Shown here piece by piece: positions 45,476-54,562 of a DNA stretch of 64,000 nt; within the stretch, counting starts at the first letter, position 1, and each line of letters starts with the position of its first letter. A model generated the notes under the pieces. The model was not told where the DNA came from. It did no database searches and saw only the letters and a program-made list of their open reading frames with translations. Where the stretch lies: the NCBI RefSeq assembly GCF_037076525.1, contig NZ_AP029018.1, forward strand, positions 1 to 64,000, given 5' to 3'. Origin of the DNA: Selenomonas sp. TAMA-11512. Its GTDB lineage: Bacteria > Bacillota > Negativicutes > Selenomonadales > Selenomonadaceae. The translations under genes were made by a program, and so were the position numbers.

Positions 45476-46816
45476 CTCGGAAGCCGGCTCGGCTTCATCC
45501 TCATCTCCGCCGGCTGTGCCATCGGCATCGGCAATGTGTGGAAGTTCCCGTACATGGTCGGGGAGAACGGCGGCGGCGCCTTCGTTCTCATCTATCTGCT
45601 TTTCCTGATCATCCTCGGGGTGCCCGTCATGACGATGGAGTTCGCGATGGGCCGCGCAGCGGCGAAGAGCCCTGTCCGCATCTACCAGAAGCTCGTCCCG
45701 GACAAGGAGATCTGGCATTGGCACGGACTCGTCATGATGGCGGGCAACTATCTGCTCATGATGTTCTATACGACCGTCTCCGGATGGATGCTCCTCTACT
45801 TCTTTAAGACGGCGACGGGAAGCTTTGCAGGACTTGAGCCGAAAGGCGTCGCCGACGCATTCACGGGTATGCTCGCCGATCCCGTACTGCAGGTCGTGCC
45901 AATGACGCTCATCGTAGTCACCGGCTTTTTCATCGTCTCCCGGGGGCTGCAGTCGGGGCTGGAGCGCATCACAAAAGTCATGATGCTCCTCCTGTTCGTC
46001 ATCATGGTTATCCTTGCGGTCAACAGCGTATTCCTTCCGGGCGCGGAGGAGGGCATCCGATTCTACCTCACGCCCGATTTTGCGAAGATGCAGGAGCACG
46101 GCATCGTGAACGTCGCCGTCGGCGCGATGAATCAGGCGTTCTTCACGCTCTCCCTCGGTATCGGCGCGCTCGCCATCTTCGGCAGCTACATCTCCAAGGA
46201 CCGCTCTCTCTTCGGCGAGGCGCTGAACGTTGCCGCGCTCGATACATTCGTCGCGTTCGTCTCCGGTCTCATCGTCATCCCCGCCTGCTTTGCCTACGGC
46301 GTCGAGCCGGGAGCGGGCCCGGGGCTCATCTTCATCACCCTGCCGAACATATTCAACCACATGCCGGGCGGCGAGGTGTGGGGCAGCCTCTTCTTCATAT
46401 TCATGACGTTCGCGGCGTTCTCCACCGTTCTCGCCGTCTTTGAGAACATCATCGCCTGTACGATGGATATCTTTTACTGCTCGAGGAAGAAAGCCGCCTA
46501 CGTCAATATGGCGCTGATCTTCCTCCTCTCGCTGCCGTGCGCGCTCGGCTTCAACGTCCTCTCCGATCTCTCCTTCCTGCCCGAGGGCAAGACGTTCCTC
46601 GATCTGGAGGACTTCCTCGTCAGCAATATCCTGCTGCCGGGCGGCGCGCTTCTCTACGTGCTCTTCTGCATGCACCGCTACGGATGGGGCGCGGAGAACT
46701 TCTACCATGAGGCGAACATGGGCAAGGGAGCGAAGCTGCCCGGCTGGGCACGCCCGTACTTCACCTTCATCCTGCCTCTGATCGTCGGATCGATCCTCGT
46801 CATGGGCCTCCTGTGA
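45461..46816 (+). CDS. Sodium-dependent transporter, NSS/SNF family
   Basis: A 451-aa LeuT-fold symporter. The N-terminal SRLGFILISAGCAIGIGNVW then KFPYMVGENGGGAFVLIYLL is the family hallmark with the unwound helix 1 (sodium and substrate site). About 11 to 12 helices follow. Likely substrates are amino acids. The ATG at 45461 follows GGAAAGGA; an in-frame start at 45434 lies within the repeat fragment. Confidence 0.94.
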   Translation: MSRETLGSRLGFILISAGCAIGIGNVWKFPYMVGENGGGAFVLIYLLFLIILGVPVMTMEFAMGRAAAKSPVRIYQKLVPDKEIWHWHGLVMMAGNYLLMMFYTTVSGWMLLYFFKTATGSFAGLEPKGVADAFTGMLADPVLQVVPMTLIVVTGFFIVSRGLQSGLERITKVMMLLLFVIMVILAVNSVFLPGAEEGIRFYLTPDFAKMQEHGIVNVAVGAMNQAFFTLSLGIGALAIFGSYISKDRSLFGEALNVAALDTFVAFVSGLIVIPACFAYGVEPGAGPGLIFITLPNIFNHMPGGEVWGSLFFIFMTFAAFSTVLAVFENIIACTMDIFYCSRKKAAYVNMALIFLLSLPCALGFNVLSDLSFLPEGKTFLDLEDFLVSNILLPGGALLYVLFCMHRYGWGAENFYHEANMGKGAKLPGWARPYFTFILPLIVGSILVMGLL

Positions 46817-46901
46817 CGGAGGATGATGCCGTTTTACGATATATGCCGTATGACAGCAGGGTCTGTGCGGTGTAAAGGCGCATTGTTTCGGAGGTGAAAA
46901 C

Positions 46902-47705
46902 ATGTTTTCTTCCCCTGTTGTCTGGCAGGGCCTTTTGATACCGTTCCTCGGCACCACGCTTGGCGCTGCCTGCAGTTTCTTCCTGCGGGGAAACCTCCCG
47001 CGAGGCGTGGAAAAGGCGCTCACGGGATTTGCCGCGGGCGTCATGGTCGCGGCCTCCGTGTGGAGTCTGCTCATTCCCGCCATGGAGGAAAGCGCGGCGG
47101 CGGGCGACCTCGCTTTTGTACCCGCAGTCGCCGGCTTTTGGCTGGGGACGCTCTTTCTCCTCCTGTTGGATCGCATCATCCCGCATCTTCATCAGCATGC
47201 AAAGGAATCGGAGGGACCGAAGAGCTCCCTCTCGAAGAGTGCGATGCTCGTCCTCGCCGTGACGCTTCACAACATCCCCGAGGGCATGGCGGTCGGCGTC
47301 GTCCTTGTCGGCTTCCTGTCGGGAGAGCCGACGATTACTGTGGGGGCTGTGCTCGCGCTCTCCATCGGTATCGCCATACAGAATTTCCCCGAAGGGGCGA
47401 TCATCTCAATGCCGCTCCGCGCAAACGGGATGTCCCGCGGCCGATCCTTTCTTGCGGGGACGGCTTCCGGCATCGTCGAGCCGATCGGGGGTGCGGTCAC
47501 CATCCTGCTCGCCTCTCTTGTCGTACCGGTCCTGCCGTATCTGCTCTCTTTTGCCGCCGGAGCGATGATGTACGTCGTTGTCGAAGAGCTCATTCCGGAG
47601 ATGAGCGAGGGGAAGCACTCCGATATAGGCGTCCTTTCCTTCGCGCTCGGCTTCACGCTCATGATGGCGCTCGATACGGCGCTGGGATACGTCATTGTCG
47701 AATAG
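46902..47705 (+). CDS. ZIP-family metal transporter
   Basis: A 267-aa membrane protein with eight hydrophobic segments. The metal-binding helices carry HNIPEGMAVGV and NFPEGAIISMP, with HLHQH in the cytoplasmic loop. ZIP proteins import zinc or other divalent metals; the GufA-like subgroup is the closest by feel. The start follows GGAGG, 85 bases after the symporter gene. Confidence 0.93.
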   Translation: MFSSPVVWQGLLIPFLGTTLGAACSFFLRGNLPRGVEKALTGFAAGVMVAASVWSLLIPAMEESAAAGDLAFVPAVAGFWLGTLFLLLLDRIIPHLHQHAKESEGPKSSLSKSAMLVLAVTLHNIPEGMAVGVVLVGFLSGEPTITVGAVLALSIGIAIQNFPEGAIISMPLRANGMSRGRSFLAGTASGIVEPIGGAVTILLASLVVPVLPYLLSFAAGAMMYVVVEELIPEMSEGKHSDIGVLSFALGFTLMMALDTALGYVIVE

Positions 47706-47729
47706 CTCATCTTTATTGCACGCATGAAC

Positions 47730-47766
47730 ATCGCCTGTCGGACACGGTTTCCCGCAGGCGATTTTT
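47730..47766 (+). terminator. Intrinsic terminator after ZIP gene
   Basis: ATCGCCTG (47730-47737) pairs with CAGGCGAT (47755-47762) and runs into TTTTTGTTTT. Confidence 0.82.
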
Positions 47767-47864
47767 GTTTTGCGCGATGCCGATTTGTGCTATAATGCAG
47801 GCATAAGAAACGGATTATAAGAAAACACGGATAAAAACGGAGAAAGGGAAGCAGAAGAATCGGT

Positions 47865-49748
47865 ATGACACAGCATTCGGATACACATTATGATATCATC
47901 GTCGTGGGCGCCGGGCACGCGGGCGTCGAGGCGGGACTCGCGGCAGCGCGCATGGGGAAGCGCGTGCTCCTCGCGACGATCTCCTTGGACAACGTCGCCT
48001 TTATGCCGTGCAACCCGTCGATCGGCGGTCCCGCGAAGAGCCATCTCGTCAAGGAGATTGACGCGCTGGGCGGCGAGATGGGTATCGCTGCGGATCTCGC
48101 GGCGATCCAGGCGCGCCTCCTCAACACGGGCAAGGGCCCTGCCGTCCACGCGCTGCGGCAGCAGGCGGACAAGCGCCTCTATCAGGAGATCATGAAGGAG
48201 ACGGTGGAGAACACGGCGGGGCTCGACCTCCGGCAGCTGCTGATCGAAGAGCTCATCATCGAGGACGGCGCGGTGCGGGGCGTTGTCACGGAGCTCGGCG
48301 AGACGTTCTATGCGCCGGTCGTCATCCTCGCGACGGGGACGTATCTGCAGGGGCGCATCATCATCGGGGAGAAGAGCTACTCGAGCGGACCCAACGGGAT
48401 GCGTCCCGCGCTCGCCCTGACCGAGTCGCTCGCGAAGGCGGGGCTGAAGGTCATGCGCTTCAAGACGGGCACGCCGGCGCGCGTGGACGCGCGCACGCTC
48501 GACTACAGCGTCATGCAGCTCCAGGAGGGCGACGAGACGCCGTCCGCGTTTTCCTTCATGCATGCGCCGAAGGCGCACAGGGAAGTCTCCTGCTATCTGA
48601 CGTACACGAACGAGGAGACGCATCAAATCCTCCGCGACAACATGGAGCGCGCGCCCATGGCGAACGGTCTCATCGAGGGCACGGGGCCGCGCTACTGTCC
48701 CGCCATCGAGACGAAGATCCTGCGCTTCCCCGACAAGGACAAGCACCAGCTCTTCCTTGAGCCCGAGGGACTGCACACGCGGGAGATCTACGTGCAGGGC
48801 ATGTCGACGTCGATGCCCATGGATGTGCAGGAGGCGTTCCTCCACACGATACGCGGCATGGAGGCGTGCCGCATCATGCGGCCGGGCTATGCCATCGAGT
48901 ACGACTGTCTCGACCCGCTGGAGCTGCAGCCGTCCTTGGAGACGAAGAAGGTCCGGGGACTCTTCTCCGCCGGGCAGGCAAACGGCACGTCCGGCTATGA
49001 AGAGGCGGCGGCGCAGGGACTCATCGCCGGCATCAACGCGGTCCGGAAGCTCGACGGAGCAGAACCCGTCGTCCTCGGCCGCGCCGACGGATACATCGGC
49101 GTCCTCATCGACGATCTTGTGACCAAGGGGACGACAGAGCCGTATCGCATGATGACGAGCCGCGCGGAATGGCGGCTTCTCCTGCGGCAGGACAACGCCG
49201 ATCTGCGGCTCACACCGCTCGGACGCGAGATCGGTCTTGTGTCGGATGTTCGCTGGGTGCGATTTTGTCGGAAGAAGGCGGAGATCGACGCGGCGAGAGC
49301 GGCGCTTGCGCAGACGATTACGCCCGATACGCAGACGCTTGAGCGTCTGGAGGCAGCGGGATTTGACGTCATACGACAGGCGATTCCGCTCGGAGAACTC
49401 CTGCGCCGCGAGGGCGTGACGTATGGCGACCTGTTCCGTGCCTTCGGACTCCCGGAAATCAGTCCCGAAGCCGCGGAGGAAGTCGAGATCGAGCACCGCT
49501 ACGCGGGCTACATCGAGAAGCAAAAAGAGCAGGTCGAGAAGCAGCGGCGGCTCGAGGCGAAGCGCCTCTCCGAGACCATCGACTACCGATCGATAGCGAG
49601 CCTCCGCGACGAGGCGAAGGAAAAGCTCGCGACGATACGCCCGCGCTCCGTCGGACAGGCGTCGCGCATATCGGGCGTCAGCCCCGCCGACATATCGGTG
49701 CTGCTCGTATACCTCGAGCAGCAGAGTCGAGATAAGAGGAATGCATGA
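47865..49748 (+). CDS. mnmG: tRNA wobble-uridine modification enzyme MnmG (GidA)
   Basis: MnmG works with MnmE to form carboxymethylaminomethyl groups at U34 of certain tRNAs, using FAD. The 627-aa length is standard. The FAD-binding motif is DIIVVGAGHAGVEAGLAAARMG, with the family signatures CNPSIGGPAKSHLVKEIDALGG and GLFSAGQANGTSGYEEAAAQG. The stop overlaps the rsmG start (ATGA). No mnmE is present in the window. Confidence 0.97.
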   Translation: MTQHSDTHYDIIVVGAGHAGVEAGLAAARMGKRVLLATISLDNVAFMPCNPSIGGPAKSHLVKEIDALGGEMGIAADLAAIQARLLNTGKGPAVHALRQQADKRLYQEIMKETVENTAGLDLRQLLIEELIIEDGAVRGVVTELGETFYAPVVILATGTYLQGRIIIGEKSYSSGPNGMRPALALTESLAKAGLKVMRFKTGTPARVDARTLDYSVMQLQEGDETPSAFSFMHAPKAHREVSCYLTYTNEETHQILRDNMERAPMANGLIEGTGPRYCPAIETKILRFPDKDKHQLFLEPEGLHTREIYVQGMSTSMPMDVQEAFLHTIRGMEACRIMRPGYAIEYDCLDPLELQPSLETKKVRGLFSAGQANGTSGYEEAAAQGLIAGINAVRKLDGAEPVVLGRADGYIGVLIDDLVTKGTTEPYRMMTSRAEWRLLLRQDNADLRLTPLGREIGLVSDVRWVRFCRKKAEIDAARAALAQTITPDTQTLERLEAAGFDVIRQAIPLGELLRREGVTYGDLFRAFGLPEISPEAAEEVEIEHRYAGYIEKQKEQVEKQRRLEAKRLSETIDYRSIASLRDEAKEKLATIRPRSVGQASRISGVSPADISVLLVYLEQQSRDKRNA

Positions 49749-50470
49749 TGACAGAACGGTTCACCGATATCCTGCGCGTGTGCGCGGAGGCGCTGCACAT
49801 CGATCTTACGGACAGAGAGCTCGCGCGTTTCACGAAGTACGCCGATCTTCTCGTCGAGTGGAACGCAAAGATCAACCTCACCGCCATCACGGAAGATGAG
49901 GACATTGCGAAAAAGCACATCCTCGACTCGCTGACCGTTCTCGAAGCGGGGATCAAAGAGGACGCGGCCGTCATCGATGTCGGCACGGGGGCGGGCTTTC
50001 CGGGACTGCCGCTCGCGATACACAGAGAGGATGTCGAAGTCACCCTGCTCGATTCCCTGAACAAGCGCGTGAATTTCCTGCAGGCCGTGATCGACACGCT
50101 GGAGCTTCCGAATGTCCGAGCCGTCCACGCCCGCGCGGAGGAAGCCGCGAGAGACGGCGCTCATCGGGAGCGATACGATGTCGCCGTGGCCAGAGCCGTC
50201 GCGAGAGCTCCCGTCGTCTTTGAATACCTGCTGCCCTTCGCGAAGGTCGGCGGCAAGGCAGTCGCTATGAAGGGAAAGAGCGCTGACGAGGAGCGCGAGG
50301 AGGCGGCAAAGGTTGTCCGTACGCTCGGCGGCGCGCCGATTCGAGCCGTGCCCGTACGCATCCCGACACTTGACGATGCCCGCACCCTCCTCATCGCGGA
50401 AAAGACGTCAAAGACGCCGAAGACATACCCGCGTAAGGCGGGCACCGCGAGCAGGAGCCCGATCGTGTAG
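49745..50470 (+). CDS. rsmG: 16S rRNA m7G527 methyltransferase RsmG (GidB)
   Basis: A 241-aa SAM-dependent methyltransferase that modifies G527 of 16S rRNA. The SAM-binding region is VIDVGTGAGFPGLPLAI, with ARAVARAPVVFEYLLPFAKVGG later. It overlaps mnmG by four bases, the standard coupling. Two adjacent ATG codons (49745 and 49748) are both possible starts. Confidence 0.96.
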   Translation: MMTERFTDILRVCAEALHIDLTDRELARFTKYADLLVEWNAKINLTAITEDEDIAKKHILDSLTVLEAGIKEDAAVIDVGTGAGFPGLPLAIHREDVEVTLLDSLNKRVNFLQAVIDTLELPNVRAVHARAEEAARDGAHRERYDVAVARAVARAPVVFEYLLPFAKVGGKAVAMKGKSADEEREEAAKVVRTLGGAPIRAVPVRIPTLDDARTLLIAEKTSKTPKTYPRKAGTASRSPIV

Positions 50471-50617
50471 GGCGGAGGGGACAATCTCGCGGTGATACCG
50501 TTCGATAAGATCGACAGCTTCTTCCGGATGTATTTGAAGTAAATATAACAAAAAGAAAAGTGCGGATCATCTCTCTATGGAGATGGGCCGCGTTTGTGCG
50601 AATTGAAAAATTCATAT
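50471..50617. other. Gap with possible C-terminal gene remnant
   Basis: The + strand at 50480-50542 reads DNLAVIPFDKIDSFFRMYLK then stop, with no start, which looks like the tail of a lost gene. I cannot name it. Confidence 0.35.
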
Positions 50618-50863
50618 TCAGAGTCCGGATAAATCAATCGGTGCGGAAACTTTTCCCGCCTTAAGATTGCGGATCGACTCATCCATCATTTGCAGCGTAC
50701 GCTTCGACAGCTTTGACGGCCGCACCAGCTCGCGAGGCTCTAACAGGATGACGCCGTTATCGTATACCTGTACTTCATAGTACTCATACTCAGCACCGCG
50801 CAGTGTCAAGCGTTTCTTTGCGTCCAAATGGGCTTGATAGCGACCTTTGATTACAGCTTGCAT
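50618..50863 (-). CDS. AbrB-like antitoxin-type protein
   Basis: An 81-aa protein whose first half (KGRYQAHLDAKKRLTLRG through VILLEPREL) has the strand pattern of a SpoVT/AbrB-type swapped-hairpin DNA-binding domain, and whose second half is helical and Lys-rich, as in small antitoxins. Start ATG follows GGAGG. No toxin gene is next to it, so it may be an orphan. Function by analogy only. Confidence 0.6.
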   Translation of the reverse strand: MQAVIKGRYQAHLDAKKRLTLRGAEYEYYEVQVYDNGVILLEPRELVRPSKLSKRTLQMMDESIRNLKAGKVSAPIDLSGL

Positions 50864-50958
50864 ATGTGTGCCTCCATTCCGAGAAAGTGGGATTTCCCAC
50901 GGCCGATATATTCAGTATAAGCTAAATTTGAATATTGTGCAAGAGGAGATATCAGCTG

Positions 50959-51252
50959 TCACATTGCCATGCCGTCATAGGCGTAACTGTGCTTGTAAAC
51001 ATATTCCGGAGCAATGTCGATTTCCCCGTTGTTCCATGTAATCACGCCGTGAAAGAGCACGGGATGAAGAAAGATTTCGTCGTTGGCAAGCGGCCGGAAT
51101 GCTTCACCTTCCAGCAGTGTTGTGTCGAATAACCGCTTTTCGCCTGTGGAAAACGTGACAAGCATCATGCCGCCGCGCAGAGGCTTTGCCTCCGTTACTT
51201 TGATGCCGTCCTGCAATTCGCCGGCATAGCATATATCGTCTTTGATATACAT
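50959..51252 (-). CDS. DUF2442 protein
   Basis: A 97-aa protein starting MYIKDDICYAGELQ with LRGGMMLVTFSTGEKRLFDT and VLFHGVITWNNGEIDIAPE, matching DUF2442. These proteins are commonly encoded directly next to DUF4160 proteins in what look like toxin-antitoxin-type pairs, as here. The ATG at 51252 follows GAGGTG, whose bases overlap the end of the upstream gene; a GTG three codons earlier is possible. Confidence 0.82.
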   Translation of the reverse strand: MYIKDDICYAGELQDGIKVTEAKPLRGGMMLVTFSTGEKRLFDTTLLEGEAFRPLANDEIFLHPVLFHGVITWNNGEIDIAPEYVYKHSYAYDGMAM

Positions 51253-51262
51253 GCAATTCACC

Positions 51263-51529
51263 TCACTTCATCGGGGGGATTTTATCAAAATGCTCGCCTT
51301 GTACGGCAAGATTCCATGCTTTATAGGCTTCGTCCTCATGAAAGGAAAGCCAGCCCGTGATCATCTTTAATTGCTTTCGAGGCAGAGACCCTGCCAGCAG
51401 CTCACCGTCAACAGCAATCACAGCTTCATGCTCACCATAATAAACATGGACATGAGGCTTCTGATGCTGCCCTATATCGCGAAAGAACATATATATAATC
51501 ATTCCGGCAAAACGGCTTAGTTCGGGCAT
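51263..51529 (-). CDS. DUF4160 protein
   Basis: An 88-aa protein with FRDIGQHQKPHVHVYYGEHEAVIAVDGE, the DUF4160 signature with conserved His pair, and a Trp-containing tail. It forms a two-gene unit with the DUF2442 gene, two bases or less apart. DUF4160 has been proposed as a toxin-like partner, but the activity is not established. Start follows GGAGGAG. Confidence 0.85.
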   Translation of the reverse strand: MPELSRFAGMIIYMFFRDIGQHQKPHVHVYYGEHEAVIAVDGELLAGSLPRKQLKMITGWLSFHEDEAYKAWNLAVQGEHFDKIPPMK

Positions 51530-51609
51530 AGATACTCCTCCCTTTTCAAATCCAGCATATCATAATATATGACATACATCAATGAAATTCGCATATCTGT
51601 TATCGTGTG

Positions 51610-51775
51610 TTATTGTGTCCGCAGCTCCTCTAAAAACGCGCGGGCGGCGCGGGAAAAGACGGGATAGCGCTTCCAGACGATGTGGAGGCGGTCGGAGAGG
51701 GGCGGGGATAGCGGGACGAAGGTGAGCGGGCTGTCCGCCGTGTTGATGATGCTGCACCGGTTGGACAGTCATCAC
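51610..51775 (-). pseudogene. LysR-type regulator, C-terminal remnant
   Basis: Read leftward, one frame ends FVPLSPPLSDRLHIVWKRYP then VFSRAARAFLEELRTQ and stop, the typical end of a LysR substrate-binding domain. About 55 residues are recognisable. Upstream, in-frame stops and lack of a HTH show that the rest is gone. Confidence 0.6.
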
Positions 51776-51864
51776 GATTTGCGCCCATCGGATGACGAAA
51801 GACCCGCATCCCTCGGAAAGCCTTTCTTTCAGCCGAGGCGCATAGAGTGGCTCATATTTTTTCT

Positions 51865-51885
51865 AAATGAGAAAATTTCTCATTT
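51865..51885. promoter_or_regulatory. Fur-family-type 7-1-7 operator
   Basis: AAATGAGAAA and TTTCTCATTT form a perfect 10-bp inverted repeat around one A. The core TGAGAAA-A-TTTCTCA has the 7-1-7 layout used by Fur, Zur, PerR and Mur. It overlaps the -35 of the Mn-type ABC operon. Confidence 0.6.
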
Positions 51886-51911
51886 ACAAGACAAAGCTTT
51901 TATGATATTCT
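51883..51911 (+). promoter_or_regulatory. Probable promoter of metal ABC operon
   Basis: TTTACA (51883-51888) and TATTCT (51906-51911) are 17 bases apart, 30 bases ahead of the first gene. Confidence 0.55.
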
Positions 51912-51941
51912 TATGCCAAAAGAAAGGACGGTGTAAATATT

Positions 51942-52892
51942 ATGAACCTGAAAAAAACTTTCCCGCGTCTCCTGCTCACCCTTGCACTCGCCCTGACGGC
52001 ACTTGCCGCGGTCGGCTGCGGCGGAGGCGGGAATAATGATGATAAGGCGGCGGACGCGAAGAAGACCGTGACGGTCACGACTTCGTTCCTGCAGGATATG
52101 ACGAAGCAGCTCGCGGGCGACTATGTGAACATAGAGCTCATCATTCCGGCGGGCGAGGACCCGCATCTCTATGTCGCACAGCCGGCCGACCTCGATAAGA
52201 TCAAGAAGGCGGATCTCCTCCTCTACCACGGTCTGCACTTCGAGGGAAAGATGGCGGAGGTACTTGAGAAGAAGGGCGTCGCGGTCACGAAGAATTTCGC
52301 GGACGCAAATATCAACTATATGGAAGAGGAGGGCAAGAAGATCGTCGACCCGCATTTCTGGTTCGATATCTCCCTCTACAAGCAGGCAACGGAGGCTGCT
52401 GCCGACGAGCTGGTGAAGCTTGTCCCCGCACACGAGAAGGAAATTCAGGAAAATCTGAAGAAGTACCTCGCCGATCTCGACGCGCTCGATGCGGAGATCA
52501 AGGAAAAGATTGCGCAGCTCCCCGAGGGACAGCGCAATCTCGTCACCCCGCATGACGCGTTCAACTACTTCTCGCACCGCTACCATGTGAATGTCATCGC
52601 GCCGCAGGGCGTCAGCACGGACTCCGAGGTGGCGAACGCCGACATCGAGAAGACGGCGAACTACATCGTCGAGCACAAGGTCAAGGCGGTATTCGCCGAG
52701 AGCACGACGAATCCCGAGCGCATGAAGAAGCTGCAGGAGGTCTGCAGGACGAAGGGCTTCGATGTGCAGATCGTCGGCGGCGAGGGGAACGAGCTCTTCT
52801 CGGACTCGCTCGCACCCGAGGGGCAGAAGGGCGATACCTATATCACAATGTACCGCAGTAATGTCGATCTCATCGTTTCACACTTGAAGTAA
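51942..52892 (+). CDS. Manganese-type ABC substrate-binding lipoprotein
   Basis: A 316-aa cluster A-I metal-binding protein. Signal peptide ends in the lipobox AAVGC (Cys26). Metal ligands can be placed by family alignment: His in GEDPHLY, His in DPHFWFD, Glu in FAESTTN and Asp in LFSDSLAP. The 2His-Glu-Asp set and the lack of a His-rich loop resemble Mn-binding PsaA/MntA more than ZnuA. It opens the importer operon behind a Fur-type palindrome. Confidence 0.93.
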   Translation: MNLKKTFPRLLLTLALALTALAAVGCGGGGNNDDKAADAKKTVTVTTSFLQDMTKQLAGDYVNIELIIPAGEDPHLYVAQPADLDKIKKADLLLYHGLHFEGKMAEVLEKKGVAVTKNFADANINYMEEEGKKIVDPHFWFDISLYKQATEAAADELVKLVPAHEKEIQENLKKYLADLDALDAEIKEKIAQLPEGQRNLVTPHDAFNYFSHRYHVNVIAPQGVSTDSEVANADIEKTANYIVEHKVKAVFAESTTNPERMKKLQEVCRTKGFDVQIVGGEGNELFSDSLAPEGQKGDTYITMYRSNVDLIVSHLK

Positions 52893-52958
52893 AGAATCCA
52901 TCCGCTGCGGGAAATACGGGCTGTGTATTTCCCGCATTTGTTTTAAGAAGGGAGCAGA

Positions 52959-53681
52959 ATGGAAGTAACGAACAGCGTCATACACGTTGAAGATTTAACG
53001 ATGGCATACCGTGAGACGCCCGTGCTCTGGGACATCGACCTCGATATCCCGGCACGCGTGCGCTGCGCGATCGTCGGGCCGAACGGCGCGGGCAAGTCCA
53101 CGCTCCTCAAGGGCATCCTGGGACTCTTAAAGCCCGTCTCCGGCGCGGTACGTCTCTGGGGCAAGCCTCTTTCCGCCGTACACAAACAAATTGCATACGT
53201 GCCGCAGCGCGGTTCCGTGCATTGGGACTTCCCGACGACGGTCTTCGATGTCGTGCTCATGGGGCGCTATGCCCATCTCGGACTGATACGGCGGCCGGGG
53301 AAGGAGGACCGCGCGCTGGCGATGGAAGCCCTCGAAAAGATGAAAATGGCGGACTTCGCCGACCGGCAGATCTCGGAGCTCTCGGGCGGACAGAAGCAGC
53401 GTGTCTTTATTGCGCGCGCGCTTGCGCAGGATGCGCAGCTCTACATCATGGACGAGCCGCTCGCGGGCGTCGACGAGACGACGGAGCGCATTATCATGGA
53501 CAAGTTCATGGATTTGCAGAGGGAAAACCGCACGGTGATTGCCGTGCATCATGATCTCAGCACACTCGATTCCTATTTTGACTATCTCGTCGTGCTCAAC
53601 CGCACGGCAAAGGCGTGCGACTATCTCAGGAATCTCGACAAGGAGGCGGCGCTTGCGCTCGCCTACCGTCTCAAGGAGTGA
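52959..53681 (+). CDS. Metal ABC transporter ATPase
   Basis: A 240-aa ATPase with Walker A VGPNGAGKSTLLKG, Q-loop VPQRG, signature LSGGQKQRVFIARAL, Walker B LYIMDEPLAGVD and the switch His in VHHDLS. It pairs with two ABC-3 permeases downstream. The start follows GGGAGC. The next gene starts five bases after its stop. Confidence 0.95.
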   Translation: MEVTNSVIHVEDLTMAYRETPVLWDIDLDIPARVRCAIVGPNGAGKSTLLKGILGLLKPVSGAVRLWGKPLSAVHKQIAYVPQRGSVHWDFPTTVFDVVLMGRYAHLGLIRRPGKEDRALAMEALEKMKMADFADRQISELSGGQKQRVFIARALAQDAQLYIMDEPLAGVDETTERIIMDKFMDLQRENRTVIAVHHDLSTLDSYFDYLVVLNRTAKACDYLRNLDKEAALALAYRLKE

Positions 53682-53686
53682 CGACG

Positions 53687-54562
53687 ATGGACATTCTGAC
53701 AAACTACACCTTTCAGATCGTCGCGCTCGGCAGCGTCGTCCTCGCCGTCGCCGCCGCACCCGTCGGCGCGTTCAGCGTCTACAAGGGGCAGAGCCTCATC
53801 GGCGATGCCATCGGACACTCGACGTTTCCCGGCATCATCCTCGCCTACATGGCATTCGCGACACGCAGCCCCGTCGTCCTCCTTGTGGGCGCGATTCTGG
53901 CGGGCGCGGCAAGCTATGCGCTCATCCAGCTCGCACACAGGGACAAGCGCCTCGGACTCGACGCGAATCTCGCCATCTTTCTCTCGGGCTTTTTCGGTCT
54001 CGGCATGGCGCTCAAGAGCTTTATCCAGGGAAATCCGGACTATGCCGGCGCTTCGCAGGCGGGACTCGGTACGTACATCTTCGGTCAGGCGGCGTATATG
54101 CTCGAGGCGGACGTCCTCCTGATCTGCATTGTCTCCGCGGTCGTGCTCTTCCTCCTCCTGCTCTTTTACAAGGAGCTGAAGCTCTTCGTCTTTGACGCGG
54201 AATACGCGGAGGTGGTCGGACTTCCCTGCCGCATGCTGAACATCCTGCTGCTCGTCATGACGATTGCCGTCATCGGCATCGGCATCAAGGCGGTCGGCGC
54301 GATCCTCATCAGCTCCTTCCTCATCATCCCGTGCGTCGCCGCAAACCAGTGGTCCAACAGTCTCTCCCGCGTGCTCCTCCTGAGCAGCTTGATCGGCGCG
54401 GTCTCCGCGCTCGTCGGCACATACATCAGTACGCTCGAGCAGGGCATGTCGACGGGGCCGTCCATCATCCTCGTCGCCTCCGTGATCGCCTTTTTCTCGA
54501 TTCTTTTCGGGACAAAGGGAATCCTGGGCAGAGTGCTGAAACGGAGGCGGGAGAATGGATGA
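53687..54562 (+). CDS. Metal ABC permease 1
   Basis: A 291-aa ABC-3 family permease with eight or nine hydrophobic segments. Family segments GQSLIGDAIGHSTFPGIILAY, DAEYAEVVGLP and IKAVGAILISSFLIIPCVAA are clear. The ATG follows AAGGAG that spans the stop of the ATPase gene. It overlaps the second permease gene by eight bases. Confidence 0.93.
   Translation: MDILTNYTFQIVALGSVVLAVAAAPVGAFSVYKGQSLIGDAIGHSTFPGIILAYMAFATRSPVVLLVGAILAGAASYALIQLAHRDKRLGLDANLAIFLSGFFGLGMALKSFIQGNPDYAGASQAGLGTYIFGQAAYMLEADVLLICIVSAVVLFLLLLFYKELKLFVFDAEYAEVVGLPCRMLNILLLVMTIAVIGIGIKAVGAILISSFLIIPCVAANQWSNSLSRVLLLSSLIGAVSALVGTYISTLEQGMSTGPSIILVASVIAFFSILFGTKGILGRVLKRRRENG

Noticed and set aside
45464-47179. A 571-codon minus-strand frame antisense to the NSS and ZIP transporters
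   Set aside because: Composition (Glu/Arg/His repeats) and lack of a start signal mark it as a shadow of the real + strand genes.
47764-47775. Third copy of the 24-bp repeat flanking the autotransporter
   Set aside because: Only TTGTTTTGCGCG is shared, and part of that belongs to a terminator T tract; probably chance.
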